A stretch of DNA of 64,000 nucleotides, taken from Carboxydocella sporoproducens DSM 16521. GTDB taxonomy: Bacteria; Bacillota; GCA-003054495; Carboxydocellales; Carboxydocellaceae. The notes below the pieces were generated by a model. It was given only the letters and a program-made list of their open reading frames with translations, made no database searches and was not told where the DNA came from. Each line of letters begins with the position of its first letter. The stretch's first letter is position 1. The translations under genes and the position numbers were made by a program. Positions 1 through 8,675 of the stretch are shown here, in pieces. The stretch is from assembly GCF_900167165.1 (NCBI RefSeq), contig NZ_FUXM01000003.1, positions 80,716 to 144,715 on the forward strand, given 5' to 3'.

Positions 1-1020
1 GCTACCATGGCCATCGGCCAGTCCAATGCTGTTACACCCATTCAGCTGATTACCGCAGTGGCTGCGGTGGCCAATGATGGGATGCTGATGAAACCCCAGG
101 TTGTTAAGGAAATCCGGGATATAAAAGGCAATGTGGTCAGGACCTTTGCACCCCAGCCGGTGCGGCAGGTGATTTCCACCACTACGGCCCGGGAACTGCG
201 AGGGATCCTGGAACACGTGGTGGCCCGTGGTACCGGGCAAAAAGCCTATCTGGAAGGCTACCGGGCGGCCGGAAAAACGGGTACAGCCCAGAAAGCCGGG
301 CCTGGAGGGGGATATGTGGCTGGCAAGTATGTGGCTTCCTTTGTCGGTTTTGCCCCGGCGGATAACCCCCGGGTAGCAGCTCTGGTGGTGATCGATGAAC
401 CCCAGGGCGGAGAATATTATGGTGGGGTCATCGCTGCTCCTGTATTCGGGGCGGTGATGGGTGACACTCTGAAGTATCTGGGGGTAATGCCCCAGCTGGA
501 TGCCGGGGTTAAACCTGATCCCAAACTGATACCCCGGCAATCCCGGCCGGAACAGCCAGGCGAAAAGCTCAAGGCAGTGGAAGTGCCTTCCCTGGTCAAC
601 CTGCCGGTAGCGGAGGCCAGGCAGCTGGCGGAAAAGGCCGGACTCAAGGTGCTGGTGGAAGGGGAACAGGGCGTGGTACAGCGCCAGTTCCCTCTGGCAG
701 GAGCTGTGGTCACCCAGGGCACGGAAATCCTTCTCTCCACCCGGCGGGGTGAAGTGCCTGCGGGTACCAGGGTGACAGTACCGGATGTTAGTGGCAAAAC
801 CCTGCGGGATGCCGCTACCTTGCTGGCTTTGACCGGATTGAGGCTGGAGGCGGAAGGCAGCGGGGTGGCCTATGAGCAAAGCATAGCTCCCGGGGAAAAG
901 GTGGTGGCTGGAACGGTGGTCAGGGTGAAATTCCGCCCTCCGGCAGAAGGAGGAAGTGGAGGGAACAATCCGACCCAGCCAACGGCCGGAACCTTGCCTG
1001 ATTCTGAACTCAAGGATTAA
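1..1020 (+). CDS. spoVD: SpoVD/FtsI-type penicillin-binding protein, C-terminal part (5' end outside window)
   Basis: Class B penicillin-binding protein (peptidoglycan transpeptidase), C-terminal 339 residues; the frame is open from base 1, so the gene starts upstream. The KTGT active-site motif is encoded at 274-285, followed by the end of the transpeptidase fold. Two PASTA repeats follow (about 580-765 and 770-935; the second begins VTVPDVSGKTL). The tail is Gly/Thr/Pro rich. Its place just before murE fits the SpoVD/PBP2b position of the dcw cluster. Whether it serves spore cortex (SpoVD) or vegetative septum (FtsI/Pbp2B) cannot be decided; many Clostridia have both in this position. A terminator follows directly. 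Confidence 0.88.
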   Translation, partial: ATMAIGQSNAVTPIQLITAVAAVANDGMLMKPQVVKEIRDIKGNVVRTFAPQPVRQVISTTTARELRGILEHVVARGTGQKAYLEGYRAAGKTGTAQKAGPGGGYVAGKYVASFVGFAPADNPRVAALVVIDEPQGGEYYGGVIAAPVFGAVMGDTLKYLGVMPQLDAGVKPDPKLIPRQSRPEQPGEKLKAVEVPSLVNLPVAEARQLAEKAGLKVLVEGEQGVVQRQFPLAGAVVTQGTEILLSTRRGEVPAGTRVTVPDVSGKTLRDAATLLALTGLRLEAEGSGVAYEQSIAPGEKVVAGTVVRVKFRPPAEGGSGGNNPTQPTAGTLPDSELKD

Positions 1021-1025
1021 AAAGC

Positions 1026-1062
1026 GAGCCGGTGGACAGAGTTGCTGCCGCCGGCTCTTTAG
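1026..1062 (+). terminator. Rho-independent terminator after spoVD
   Basis: A 10-bp stem GAGCCGGTGG/CCGCCGGCTC (1026-1035 with 1048-1057, one G-U pair) is followed by a T-rich tract. It ends the spoVD transcript. The AT-rich stretch 1063-1127 that follows probably carries a promoter for the mur operon, but no clear -35/-10 pair stood out. Confidence 0.8.
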
Positions 1063-1142
1063 TTTATAATTTTATTTTATAGTGAATAATACATAATATA
1101 TTAAGGAAAGCTTTGCCAAGACCGGATAAGGAGGCATTCAGC

Positions 1143-2624
1143 GTGATTCTAAGTGAACTGCTTCAAGGACTGAAGACCAGCCAGGTGATAGGACCGCTGG
1201 CAGTAGAAATAAAGGGGATTGCCCATGACTCCCGCCGGGTGGAACCGGGCTTTCTCTTTGTGGCAATCCCGGGTTTTCGGGTGGATGGCCATGCTTTTAT
1301 TCCTCAGGCTCTGGCTGCCGGAGCGGTGGCAGTGGTAGGGGAGAAGAAACCGGCAGACTGGCCGGAAAATGTTACCTGGATTGAAGTGCCAGACAGCCGT
1401 CGGGCCCTGGCTCCGCTGGCTGCCCGCTTTTACGGCTATCCAGCCAGCAAGCTGACCTTGATCGGGGTAACCGGTACCAATGGCAAGACTACCACTACCC
1501 ATCTGGTGGAAGCAATTCTGCGCAAGGCCGGGCACAAAGTGGGCCTGATGGGTACCATTTACAACCGTCTGGGGGAGGAGATTTTGCCTGCTGAAAATAC
1601 CACTCCCCTGCCCCTGGAATTGCAGGCGAACCTGAAACACATGGTGGAGCGGGGGGCCAGCCATGTGGTGATGGAAGTATCCTCCCATGGTCTGGACCTG
1701 GGCCGGGTGGATGAATGTTACTTTGCTGTGGGGATTTTTACCAACCTAACCCAGGACCATCTGGATTACCACGGCACTCTGGAAAATTACCGGGCGGCCA
1801 AGGCGTTATTGTTTAAAAAGGAGCGTTGCCGCATTGCGGTCATTAACCTGGATGATGCCCAGGGGGACTATTTCCGCCAGCTGGCGGAAAGGGAGGGTCT
1901 GGAGGTCTGGACCTATGGCCGACAGAAAGGGGCTATGGTCAGGGCCCTGCATCCTCGCATTACTGCCAGTGGCGTCAGTTTCCAGGTTGTTACCCCCAGA
2001 GGGGAGGCGGAAATCCAGTTGCAGCTGACAGGGGATTTCAATGTTTATAATGCCCTGGCTGCCCTTGGTGCTGGACTGGCTCTGGGTTATGAACTGGACT
2101 TAATCAAGCAGGCTCTGGCCGCTGTCCCCGGGGTGGCCGGTCGTTTTGAAAAGGTGGAGGCCGGTCAGCCCTTTACCGTGATCGTGGATTATGCCCATAC
2201 GCCTGATGGACTGGATAATGTTTGCCGGACTGCCCGCCAGCTGGTACCGGCCGGACAGGGGAGGCTGATTACCGTGTTTGGCTGTGGCGGGGACCGCGAC
2301 CGGGGCAAGCGGCCGAAAATGGGTGCCATTGCCGCCCGTTACAGTGATTATGTGATCATAACCTCAGATAACCCCCGCACCGAGGATCCGGCGGCCATTC
2401 TGGATGAGATTGAGCCGGGAGTGCGGGAAGCCGGAGGGAATGTGCCTTATGAAAAGATTGTGGATCGGCGGGCAGGAATTCGCCGGGCCCTGGAACTGGC
2501 CCAGCCTGGCGATCTGGTGCTGATAGCCGGTAAAGGCCATGAGACTTACCAGATTATCGGTCAGCAGGTGCTGCCTTTTGATGACCGCCAGGTTGTGCGG
2601 GAAGAATGGCAGCGGAAAGGGTGA
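1143..2624 (+). CDS. murE: UDP-N-acetylmuramoyl-tripeptide synthetase MurE (meso-DAP type)
   Basis: Cytoplasmic ATP-dependent Mur ligase that adds the third stem-peptide residue to UDP-MurNAc-L-Ala-D-Glu. The ATP-binding motif GVTGTNGKTTTTHL lies at about residue 108, and the DNPRTEDP motif near residue 408 is the known signature for meso-diaminopimelate rather than lysine. I chose the GTG at 1143 because AAGGAGG (1128-1134) sits 8 nt upstream; a TTG at 1113 would add 10 residues with a weaker site. The product is 493 aa, normal for the family. It is first in a tight mur operon, 5 nt before murF. Confidence 0.96.
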   Translation: MILSELLQGLKTSQVIGPLAVEIKGIAHDSRRVEPGFLFVAIPGFRVDGHAFIPQALAAGAVAVVGEKKPADWPENVTWIEVPDSRRALAPLAARFYGYPASKLTLIGVTGTNGKTTTTHLVEAILRKAGHKVGLMGTIYNRLGEEILPAENTTPLPLELQANLKHMVERGASHVVMEVSSHGLDLGRVDECYFAVGIFTNLTQDHLDYHGTLENYRAAKALLFKKERCRIAVINLDDAQGDYFRQLAEREGLEVWTYGRQKGAMVRALHPRITASGVSFQVVTPRGEAEIQLQLTGDFNVYNALAALGAGLALGYELDLIKQALAAVPGVAGRFEKVEAGQPFTVIVDYAHTPDGLDNVCRTARQLVPAGQGRLITVFGCGGDRDRGKRPKMGAIAARYSDYVIITSDNPRTEDPAAILDEIEPGVREAGGNVPYEKIVDRRAGIRRALELAQPGDLVLIAGKGHETYQIIGQQVLPFDDRQVVREEWQRKG

Positions 2625-2629
2625 GGAGC

Positions 2630-4015
2630 ATGTTGCCATTGACTCTGGCGGAAATCGCCAATGCTGTCCAGGGAGAACTAAAGGGCGGTCAGCCGGAAAC
2701 GGTCATCAGCGAGGTGGTTACTGACAGCCGGCGAGTCCAGCCGGGACAGCTCTTCATCGCTCTGGTAGGGGAAAAGCATGATGCCCATAGCTTTTTACCC
2801 CAGGTAGCGTCAGCAGGAGCGGAGGCGGCTATTGTCAGCCGCCTGCCGGCAGAGGCCCTGGACTTGCCCTTGATTCTGGTGAAGGATACCCTGGTGGCAC
2901 TGCAGCAGCTGGCAGCTTATGTTCGCCAGCGCTGGGGCGGGAAAGTGGTGGCTGTCACCGGCAGTGTGGGCAAAACTTCTACCAAAGATCTGCTGGTACA
3001 GGCTCTGGGATCCAGCTGGTCGGTTCGGGGGACTCAGGGCAATCTCAATAACGAAATCGGACTTCCCCTGACTATTTTGAGTCTTACGGGCCAGGAAGAG
3101 ATTCTGGTTACAGAAATGGGCATGCGGGGGCCGGGTCAGATCGCAACCCTGGCTGACATCGCCCGGCCCGATCTGGGCATAATCACCAATATCGGGGATG
3201 CCCATATCGAACTGCTGGGCAGCCGGGAGGCTATTGCCCGGGCCAAAGGGGAATTGCTCTACGGGCTCAAGGCCGGCGGTCGGGCCATTCTCTGGGGGGA
3301 TGACCCTTACTTGCGCCGGCTGGGCCAGGAATGGCAGGGGGACGTGATCTGGTATGGACGGGGGGAAGATTGTCATTTTCGGTTGACCTCCCTGCAGCTG
3401 GAGGCGGAAAGCAGCCGCTTTCAGGTGTTAACACCAGTGGGGCCGCTGGACCTGACTTTGCCCCTGCCCGGGGAGGCAATGGTCAATAACGCCCTGGCCG
3501 CCCTGGCCGCAGTCTGGGCTCTGGGGGGCGATGTGACCCGCAGCGGGGCAGCTCTGGCTCAGGCTCGTCTCTCCGGTATGCGCCTGGAAAAGAAAGAAAT
3601 CAAGGGTGCGGTGATTAGAAATGATGCTTATAATGCCAATCCCCAGTCCATGGCGGTGGCGCTGGCCATCCTGGCCCGGCAGCCGGGGGAAAAGGTGGCT
3701 GTCCTGGGAGACATGCTGGAACTGGGGCCGATCGAGGAAGAGGCTCATCGCCAGCTGGGGCGGGAAGCCGGCAGGATGGGACTGGCTTTTCTCCTCACCA
3801 TTGGCCCCCGGGCCCGCTGGATTGCCGAGGAAGCGGCCAGGGCAGGGCTGGCCGCAGACCGAATCAGGGCCTTGCCGGGACGGGAAGGAGCAGCCGGGCT
3901 GTTAAAGCCCTGGCTCCGGCCGGGAGTGACTATATTGTTTAAAGCCTCCCGTGGCATGGGATTGGAGAAGATTATCGGAGAACTGGAGCAGGAGGAGACT
4001 ATGGCCAATGGTTAA
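2630..4015 (+). CDS. murF: UDP-N-acetylmuramoyl-tripeptide--D-alanyl-D-alanine ligase MurF
   Basis: Adds D-Ala-D-Ala to the UDP-MurNAc-tripeptide, finishing the cytoplasmic pentapeptide precursor. The P-loop is TGSVGKTSTKD at about residue 110, and NDAYNANPQSM is the usual MurF segment in the C-terminal half. The start is taken as ATG 2630 (MLPLTLAEI), 5 nt after the murE stop with an AAAGG site; an in-frame ATG at 2606 inside murE is the alternative. The product is 461 aa. Its 3' end overlaps the mraY start by 8 nt, which suggests translational coupling. Confidence 0.95.
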   Translation: MLPLTLAEIANAVQGELKGGQPETVISEVVTDSRRVQPGQLFIALVGEKHDAHSFLPQVASAGAEAAIVSRLPAEALDLPLILVKDTLVALQQLAAYVRQRWGGKVVAVTGSVGKTSTKDLLVQALGSSWSVRGTQGNLNNEIGLPLTILSLTGQEEILVTEMGMRGPGQIATLADIARPDLGIITNIGDAHIELLGSREAIARAKGELLYGLKAGGRAILWGDDPYLRRLGQEWQGDVIWYGRGEDCHFRLTSLQLEAESSRFQVLTPVGPLDLTLPLPGEAMVNNALAALAAVWALGGDVTRSGAALAQARLSGMRLEKKEIKGAVIRNDAYNANPQSMAVALAILARQPGEKVAVLGDMLELGPIEEEAHRQLGREAGRMGLAFLLTIGPRARWIAEEAARAGLAADRIRALPGREGAAGLLKPWLRPGVTILFKASRGMGLEKIIGELEQEETMANG

Positions 4016-4979
4016 AATTGCACTGGTTTTTGCTTTGTCGGCACTTTTTACCCTGGTTCTGGGGCCTGTTTTTTTGCCCTGGTTGCGCCGGCTCAAATTC
4101 GGTCAGTATATCCGGGAGGATGGGCCCAAAGCCCACCAGGCCAAGGCTGGCACTCCCACCATGGGTGGGTTGATGATGCTGGTCAGCCTGCTGGTGGTAA
4201 CCCCCTTGCTCTTGCCCTGGCAGCTGGAGACGCTGGTGTTGCTCTTGTTTACTATCGGCTATGGCTTGATCGGTTTTGTTGATGATTACATAAAAGTTGT
4301 GATGAAACGCAACCTGGGCCTCAAGGCCAAACAGAAGATGCTGGCGCAGACTCTGCTGGCCCTGGCTCTGGCCTGGATGGCAGCTTATGGTCTTGACCAC
4401 GGACCCCGCATCATGCTGCCGGTGCTGGGCCAACCGCTGGACCTATCCTTTCCTCTCTTTGCCCTTTTTATCTGGCTGGTGGCGGTGGGCACCACCAATG
4501 CTGTCAACCTGACTGACGGACTGGATGGACTGGCAGCCGGGGTTACTACTATCGTTGCCCTTACCTATGCGGTAATTGGAGCGGGTCAGGGCCAGCCAGC
4601 GGCAGCCCTGTTTGCGGCAGCCCTGGCGGGAGCCTGTTTGGGCTTTTTGCGCTATAACCGGCATCCAGCACAGGTGTTTATGGGGGATACTGGTTCCCTG
4701 GCTCTGGGGGGAGCGCTAACCGCACTGGCAGTGGTGACCAGGACGGAACTATTGTTACCGGTACTGGGAGCGGTTTATGCTGCTGAAACCCTGTCCGTCA
4801 TCATCCAGGTAATATCTTTTAAAACTACGGGTAAACGGGTTTTCCGTATGAGTCCTTTGCACCATCACTTTGAGCTGGGAGGCTGGCCGGAAAGCCGGGT
4901 AGTACGGACCTTCTGGAGCGCTGCCGCCATTGCCTGTGCTATTGGCCTGTTGCTCTGGCTGGCCGGCATGGTAGGATAA
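4008..4979 (+). CDS. mraY: Phospho-N-acetylmuramoyl-pentapeptide transferase MraY
   Basis: Integral membrane enzyme that makes lipid I from UDP-MurNAc-pentapeptide and undecaprenyl phosphate. Family hallmarks are KAGTPTMGG near the N-terminus, the DD pair in GFVDDYIKV, the NLTDGLDGLA loop, the MGDTGSLALGG loop and the MSPLHHHFELGGW segment. About ten hydrophobic helices span 323 aa. The start is ATG 4008 (MVKIALVFALSAL) with AGGAGGA upstream, overlapping the murF stop. Longer in-frame readings run back into murF and lack homology. Confidence 0.96.
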   Translation: MVKIALVFALSALFTLVLGPVFLPWLRRLKFGQYIREDGPKAHQAKAGTPTMGGLMMLVSLLVVTPLLLPWQLETLVLLLFTIGYGLIGFVDDYIKVVMKRNLGLKAKQKMLAQTLLALALAWMAAYGLDHGPRIMLPVLGQPLDLSFPLFALFIWLVAVGTTNAVNLTDGLDGLAAGVTTIVALTYAVIGAGQGQPAAALFAAALAGACLGFLRYNRHPAQVFMGDTGSLALGGALTALAVVTRTELLLPVLGAVYAAETLSVIIQVISFKTTGKRVFRMSPLHHHFELGGWPESRVVRTFWSAAAIACAIGLLLWLAGMVG

Positions 4980-4991
4980 GGAGGATTAGAC

Positions 4992-6344
4992 ATGGATTTA
5001 CTGGATAAAAATATACTGGTAGTAGGGATGGCCAAAAGTGGGGTAGCAGTTGCCCGCTTTGCCCGGGAAGCAGGGGCGCGAGTGACCGTCTGTGATGCCA
5101 AGAGCCGGGAGGAACTGGGGGAGAAGGCTGCTGAACTGGAACAGGCAGGCGTCAGGGTAGTGGCTGGTAGCTATCCCCGGGTAAGCCGACAGGAGTATGA
5201 CCTGGTGGTACCCAGCCCGGGAGTGCCCCTGACCGTTCCACCTGTGGCAGAGGCGATGGCAGAAGGCATACCGGTTTTCAGTGAGATTGAGCTGGCTTCC
5301 CGCTACATTAACCAGCCGCTGGTAGCTATTACCGGCACCAATGGCAAAACCACCACCACATCCCTGATTGGTGCCATGACCCGCCAGGCCGGGTTAAAGC
5401 CCTGTGTGGCGGGGAATATCGGGCAGCCCCTGATTGCGGAAACCAGAGGCGATTATGGGGTCTATGTAGTGGAAGTCAGCAGTTTTCAGGCTGAAACTAC
5501 AGTGGAATTCCGGCCCAGAGTAGCGGTGATCCTCAATGTCACCCCTGACCATCTGGACCGCCATGGGACGATGGAAAATTATGCGGCTGCCAAGGCCAAA
5601 ATCCTGGCCAATCAGCAGCCGGAAGATTTCGCAGTCCTCAATTATGATGATGAATGGGTACGGGCAATGGCGGCTCAAACCCGGGCCCGGGTTATATTTT
5701 TCAGCCGCACGCATAGACTGGAAGAAGGGGTCTGCTGTGAGGAGGGGCAGGTAGTGGTGAAAAGCGGCGGACAGACTACTGTGATCTGTCCGGCCAGTGA
5801 AATTGCCATTCCGGGAGCCCATAACCTGGAAAACGCCCTGGCAGCTGTGGGTGCAGGCTGGGCCCTGGGAATAGAGGCTGCGGATCTGGCCCGGACCCTG
5901 AAAACTTTCCCTGGAGTTCCTCATCGCCTGGAATTTGTGGCGGAAATCCAGGGAGTAAGGTATATTAATGATTCCAAAGGCACCAATCCTGATGCGGCCA
6001 TTAAGGCCCTGGAGGCTTATGAGCAGCCGATTGTCCTCATTGCTGGTGGCAAAAACAAGGGCAGTGACTTCGGTCTGTTTGCCCGCAAAATCAAGGAAAA
6101 ATGCCGGGCGCTGGTGCTGGTAGGGCAGGCTGCTCCTGCCATTGAAGCAGCAGCCATTGAGGCAGGGGTCAGTCCCATTTACCGGGCCAGCACCTTTGCT
6201 GAAGCGGTGCATCTGGCTGCCGCCGCCGCCCGGCCTGGCGATGTAGTCCTTTTATCCCCGGCTTGTGCTAGTTGGGATATGTTCAACAATTATGAAGAAC
6301 GGGGGGAACTCTTTAAACAGCTGGTTCACAGTTTAAGGAGGTAA
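4992..6344 (+). CDS. murD: UDP-N-acetylmuramoylalanine--D-glutamate ligase MurD
   Basis: Cytoplasmic Mur ligase adding D-glutamate to UDP-MurNAc-L-Ala. The N-terminal Rossmann-like motif VVGMAKSGVAVA (about 10-21), the P-loop GTNGKTTTTSLIG (about 115) and the C-terminal LLSPACASWDMF motif are all present. The product is 450 aa, typical. ATG 4992 follows AAGGAGGATTAGAC. It lies 12 nt after mraY and 6 nt before the SEDS gene, inside the mur operon. Confidence 0.96.
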   Translation: MDLLDKNILVVGMAKSGVAVARFAREAGARVTVCDAKSREELGEKAAELEQAGVRVVAGSYPRVSRQEYDLVVPSPGVPLTVPPVAEAMAEGIPVFSEIELASRYINQPLVAITGTNGKTTTTSLIGAMTRQAGLKPCVAGNIGQPLIAETRGDYGVYVVEVSSFQAETTVEFRPRVAVILNVTPDHLDRHGTMENYAAAKAKILANQQPEDFAVLNYDDEWVRAMAAQTRARVIFFSRTHRLEEGVCCEEGQVVVKSGGQTTVICPASEIAIPGAHNLENALAAVGAGWALGIEAADLARTLKTFPGVPHRLEFVAEIQGVRYINDSKGTNPDAAIKALEAYEQPIVLIAGGKNKGSDFGLFARKIKEKCRALVLVGQAAPAIEAAAIEAGVSPIYRASTFAEAVHLAAAAARPGDVVLLSPACASWDMFNNYEERGELFKQLVHSLRR

Positions 6345-6350
6345 TGACCC

Positions 6351-7457
6351 GTGTATACCAGGAGAAGGGCGCCCGATTTTCTGCTTTTTCTGGCCGTAAT
6401 GTCCCTGCTGGTGTTTGGTCTGGTTATGGTTTTCAGTTCCAGCTCCGTAACCAGTTATTACCGTTATGAAGGGGATGTCTTTTTCTTCTTTAAAAAACAG
6501 CTCCTCTGGGCCTGTCTGGGCACCATTACCCTCCTGGTCATGCAAAATGTGGATTACTGGCGCTGGCGACGTTTTACTATGCCGGCCCTGTTTCTGGCCA
6601 TTGTCCTGCTGCTTCTGGTCCTCTTGCCGGGAGTGGGTAAGACGGTCAATGGAGCACAGCGCTGGATCAATCTGGGGTTTATGAGTTTCCAGCCTTCGGA
6701 AACCATCAAGTTATGTATGGTGCTGTTTTCTGCCCATTATCTGGCTGCAGCCCGGCAACAGCTTCATTCCTTTACCAGGGGCACATTACCTTTGCTGGGG
6801 GTACTGGGGCTGGTCTGTGGCCTGATTTTGCTGCAGCCTGACCTGGGGACAGCTGTGGCGCTGGCGGGTACAGTCTATATTATGCTGTATGCGGCCGGAG
6901 TGCCCTATAAACAGCTGGTCGGGCTGGCGTTAAGCGGGCTGGCGGCGGTGGCGCTGGCCATTGTCCTGGAGCCCTACCGCATGCGGCGTTTTCTGGCCTT
7001 TCTGGATCCGGAAGCTGATCCCATGGGCAGTGGTTATCATATTATCCAGTCCCTTTATGCCATTGGTTCCGGTGGCTTTTTTGGCAAGGGGCTGGGGCAG
7101 AGTTTGCAAAAATATTTCTATTTGCCGGAACAGCATACTGACTTCATTTTTGCTATTATCGGGGAAGAGCTGGGTTTTCTGGGTGGGGCCCTGGTCATCT
7201 TTCTGTTTATGATCCTGGTCTGGCGAGGGCTAAGGGTGGCTATTACCGCCCCGGATGCCTATGCCAGTTTGCTGGCTGCCGGTCTGACTTCAATGGTAGG
7301 CTTGCAGGCAGTGGTCAATATCGGGGTGGTAACCGGTTCTCTGCCGGTAACGGGTATTACTTTGCCGTTTATCAGTTTTGGTGGCACCTCCCTGGTGTTC
7401 TCAATGGCCGGGATTGGACTTTTGCTCAATATTTCCCGCTATACCCTTGACCATTGA
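6351..7457 (+). CDS. spoVE: SEDS-family peptidoglycan glycosyltransferase (FtsW/SpoVE type)
   Basis: Polytopic membrane protein of 368 aa with about ten helices, a lipid II polymerase that pairs with a class B PBP. Diagnostic segments are NGAQRWINLG, FQPSE, the GSGGFFGKGLGQS and LPEQHTDFIFAIIGEELGF loops, and the terminal PFISFGGTS. The GTG start follows an AAGGAGG. Its position between murD and murG matches spoVE of Bacillus and ftsW of other bacteria. A second SEDS gene lies at 54665, so the split between vegetative septation and sporulation cannot be settled from sequence. Confidence 0.9.
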   Translation: MYTRRRAPDFLLFLAVMSLLVFGLVMVFSSSSVTSYYRYEGDVFFFFKKQLLWACLGTITLLVMQNVDYWRWRRFTMPALFLAIVLLLLVLLPGVGKTVNGAQRWINLGFMSFQPSETIKLCMVLFSAHYLAAARQQLHSFTRGTLPLLGVLGLVCGLILLQPDLGTAVALAGTVYIMLYAAGVPYKQLVGLALSGLAAVALAIVLEPYRMRRFLAFLDPEADPMGSGYHIIQSLYAIGSGGFFGKGLGQSLQKYFYLPEQHTDFIFAIIGEELGFLGGALVIFLFMILVWRGLRVAITAPDAYASLLAAGLTSMVGLQAVVNIGVVTGSLPVTGITLPFISFGGTSLVFSMAGIGLLLNISRYTLDH

Positions 7458-7475
7458 CATAAAGAAGGTGAAACT

Positions 7476-8585
7476 ATGCGTCTACTGGTGACCGGTGGTG
7501 GAACCGGGGGGCACATATATCCAGCCCTGGCGGTGGCCCGGGCCTGGCAGGAGCGGTTTGGCAGCGGCTCGGTGCTTTATGTGGGCACCAGCAGGGGCCT
7601 GGAAGCCCGACTGGTGCCGCCCACGGGTATTCCATTCCTGACGGTGGAGGTACAGGGACTGCCGCGCACTATCAACCGGGAATTGCTGACTTTTACTCCC
7701 CGCCTGCTGCGGGGATTAAAACAGGGGCGGCGAATTCTGAGGGAATTTCGGCCCCAGGTGGTGCTCGGCACCGGGGGTTATGTCTCCTTTCCTGTGGTGG
7801 CCCTGGCTACCCTGGCCGGAATTCCTGCTCTTTTACATGAACAAAATGCCTTTCCCGGTCTGGCCAATCGTTTGCTGGCCCGGCGGGTGGCGGGAGTAGC
7901 CCTGACTTTCCCGGAGGCAGCTGCCCGTTTTCCGGCCGGGGTGGAGTACCGGGTAACCGGTTTGCCGGTGCGGCCGGAAATCAGCCGGGTAAGCCGGGAG
8001 GAAGGGCTGGCCTATCTGGGGCTGGAGGGCAAACGCCCGGTCCTGCTGGTTACCGGGGGTAGCCGGGGAGCGCGCAGTATCAACCGGGCCATGCTGGGGG
8101 TCTACCGCGCGCTCAACCAGTTGCCTCCTCTGGATATAGTCCATATAACCGGTGAGCTTACTTTTGCTGAAACCATGGAATCAATTTCCGTTTTAGGTAT
8201 AGAAAACTATAAAAAGGGCAATATTTACATTAAACCCTACGAACACCAGATGGCCCATGCCCTGGCGGCTGCCGACCTGATTCTCTGCCGGGCCGGGGCT
8301 ACTACACTGGCGGAAATTACTGTGCGTGGCCTGCCTGCTATTCTGGTGCCCTATCCCTATGCAGCGGAAAACCATCAGGAATACAACGCCAGGGCCCTGG
8401 TCCAGGCGGGAGCGGCCCGCATGCTGCTGGACCGGGAACTGAATGGCCAGCGGCTGGTAAGTTTGCTGACGGAATTATTGCAACAGCCCCGGCGTTTGCA
8501 GGAAATGGCGGCAGCTGCCCGCCAGCTGGGGAGACCGCAGGCCTTAGCGGATCTGATGGAGTTTTTACTGGAAAAAGCCCGTTAA
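7476..8585 (+). CDS. murG: Lipid II synthase MurG (UDP-GlcNAc transferase)
   Basis: Membrane-associated GT-B glycosyltransferase that converts lipid I to lipid II. It has the N-terminal glycine-rich motif TGGGTGGHIYPALA, HEQNAFPGLANR, TGGSRGA at the domain boundary, and the UDP-GlcNAc-binding segment ICRAGATTLAE. ATG 7476 follows GAAGGTGA; 369 aa is normal. The 90 nt between murG and murC hold only a short GACCGG/CCGGTC hairpin without a T-run. Confidence 0.96.
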   Translation: MRLLVTGGGTGGHIYPALAVARAWQERFGSGSVLYVGTSRGLEARLVPPTGIPFLTVEVQGLPRTINRELLTFTPRLLRGLKQGRRILREFRPQVVLGTGGYVSFPVVALATLAGIPALLHEQNAFPGLANRLLARRVAGVALTFPEAAARFPAGVEYRVTGLPVRPEISRVSREEGLAYLGLEGKRPVLLVTGGSRGARSINRAMLGVYRALNQLPPLDIVHITGELTFAETMESISVLGIENYKKGNIYIKPYEHQMAHALAAADLILCRAGATTLAEITVRGLPAILVPYPYAAENHQEYNARALVQAGAARMLLDRELNGQRLVSLLTELLQQPRRLQEMAAAARQLGRPQALADLMEFLLEKAR

Positions 8586-8675
8586 TTTTTTGGCAGTGGA
8601 CCGGACAAGCCCGGTCACACATTATAGGCAAAATTCATAGAATGCTATGCGCTTCCGGAAAGGGGTTGAAGCACA

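Noticed and set aside
1113..1142. TTG start for murE at 1113
   Set aside because: GTG 1143 has a much better ribosome site (AAGGAGG, 8 nt) and gives the usual MurE length.
5394..6212. 272-codon minus-strand frame over murD
   Set aside because: Shadow of murD; no start signal and no similarity to known folds.
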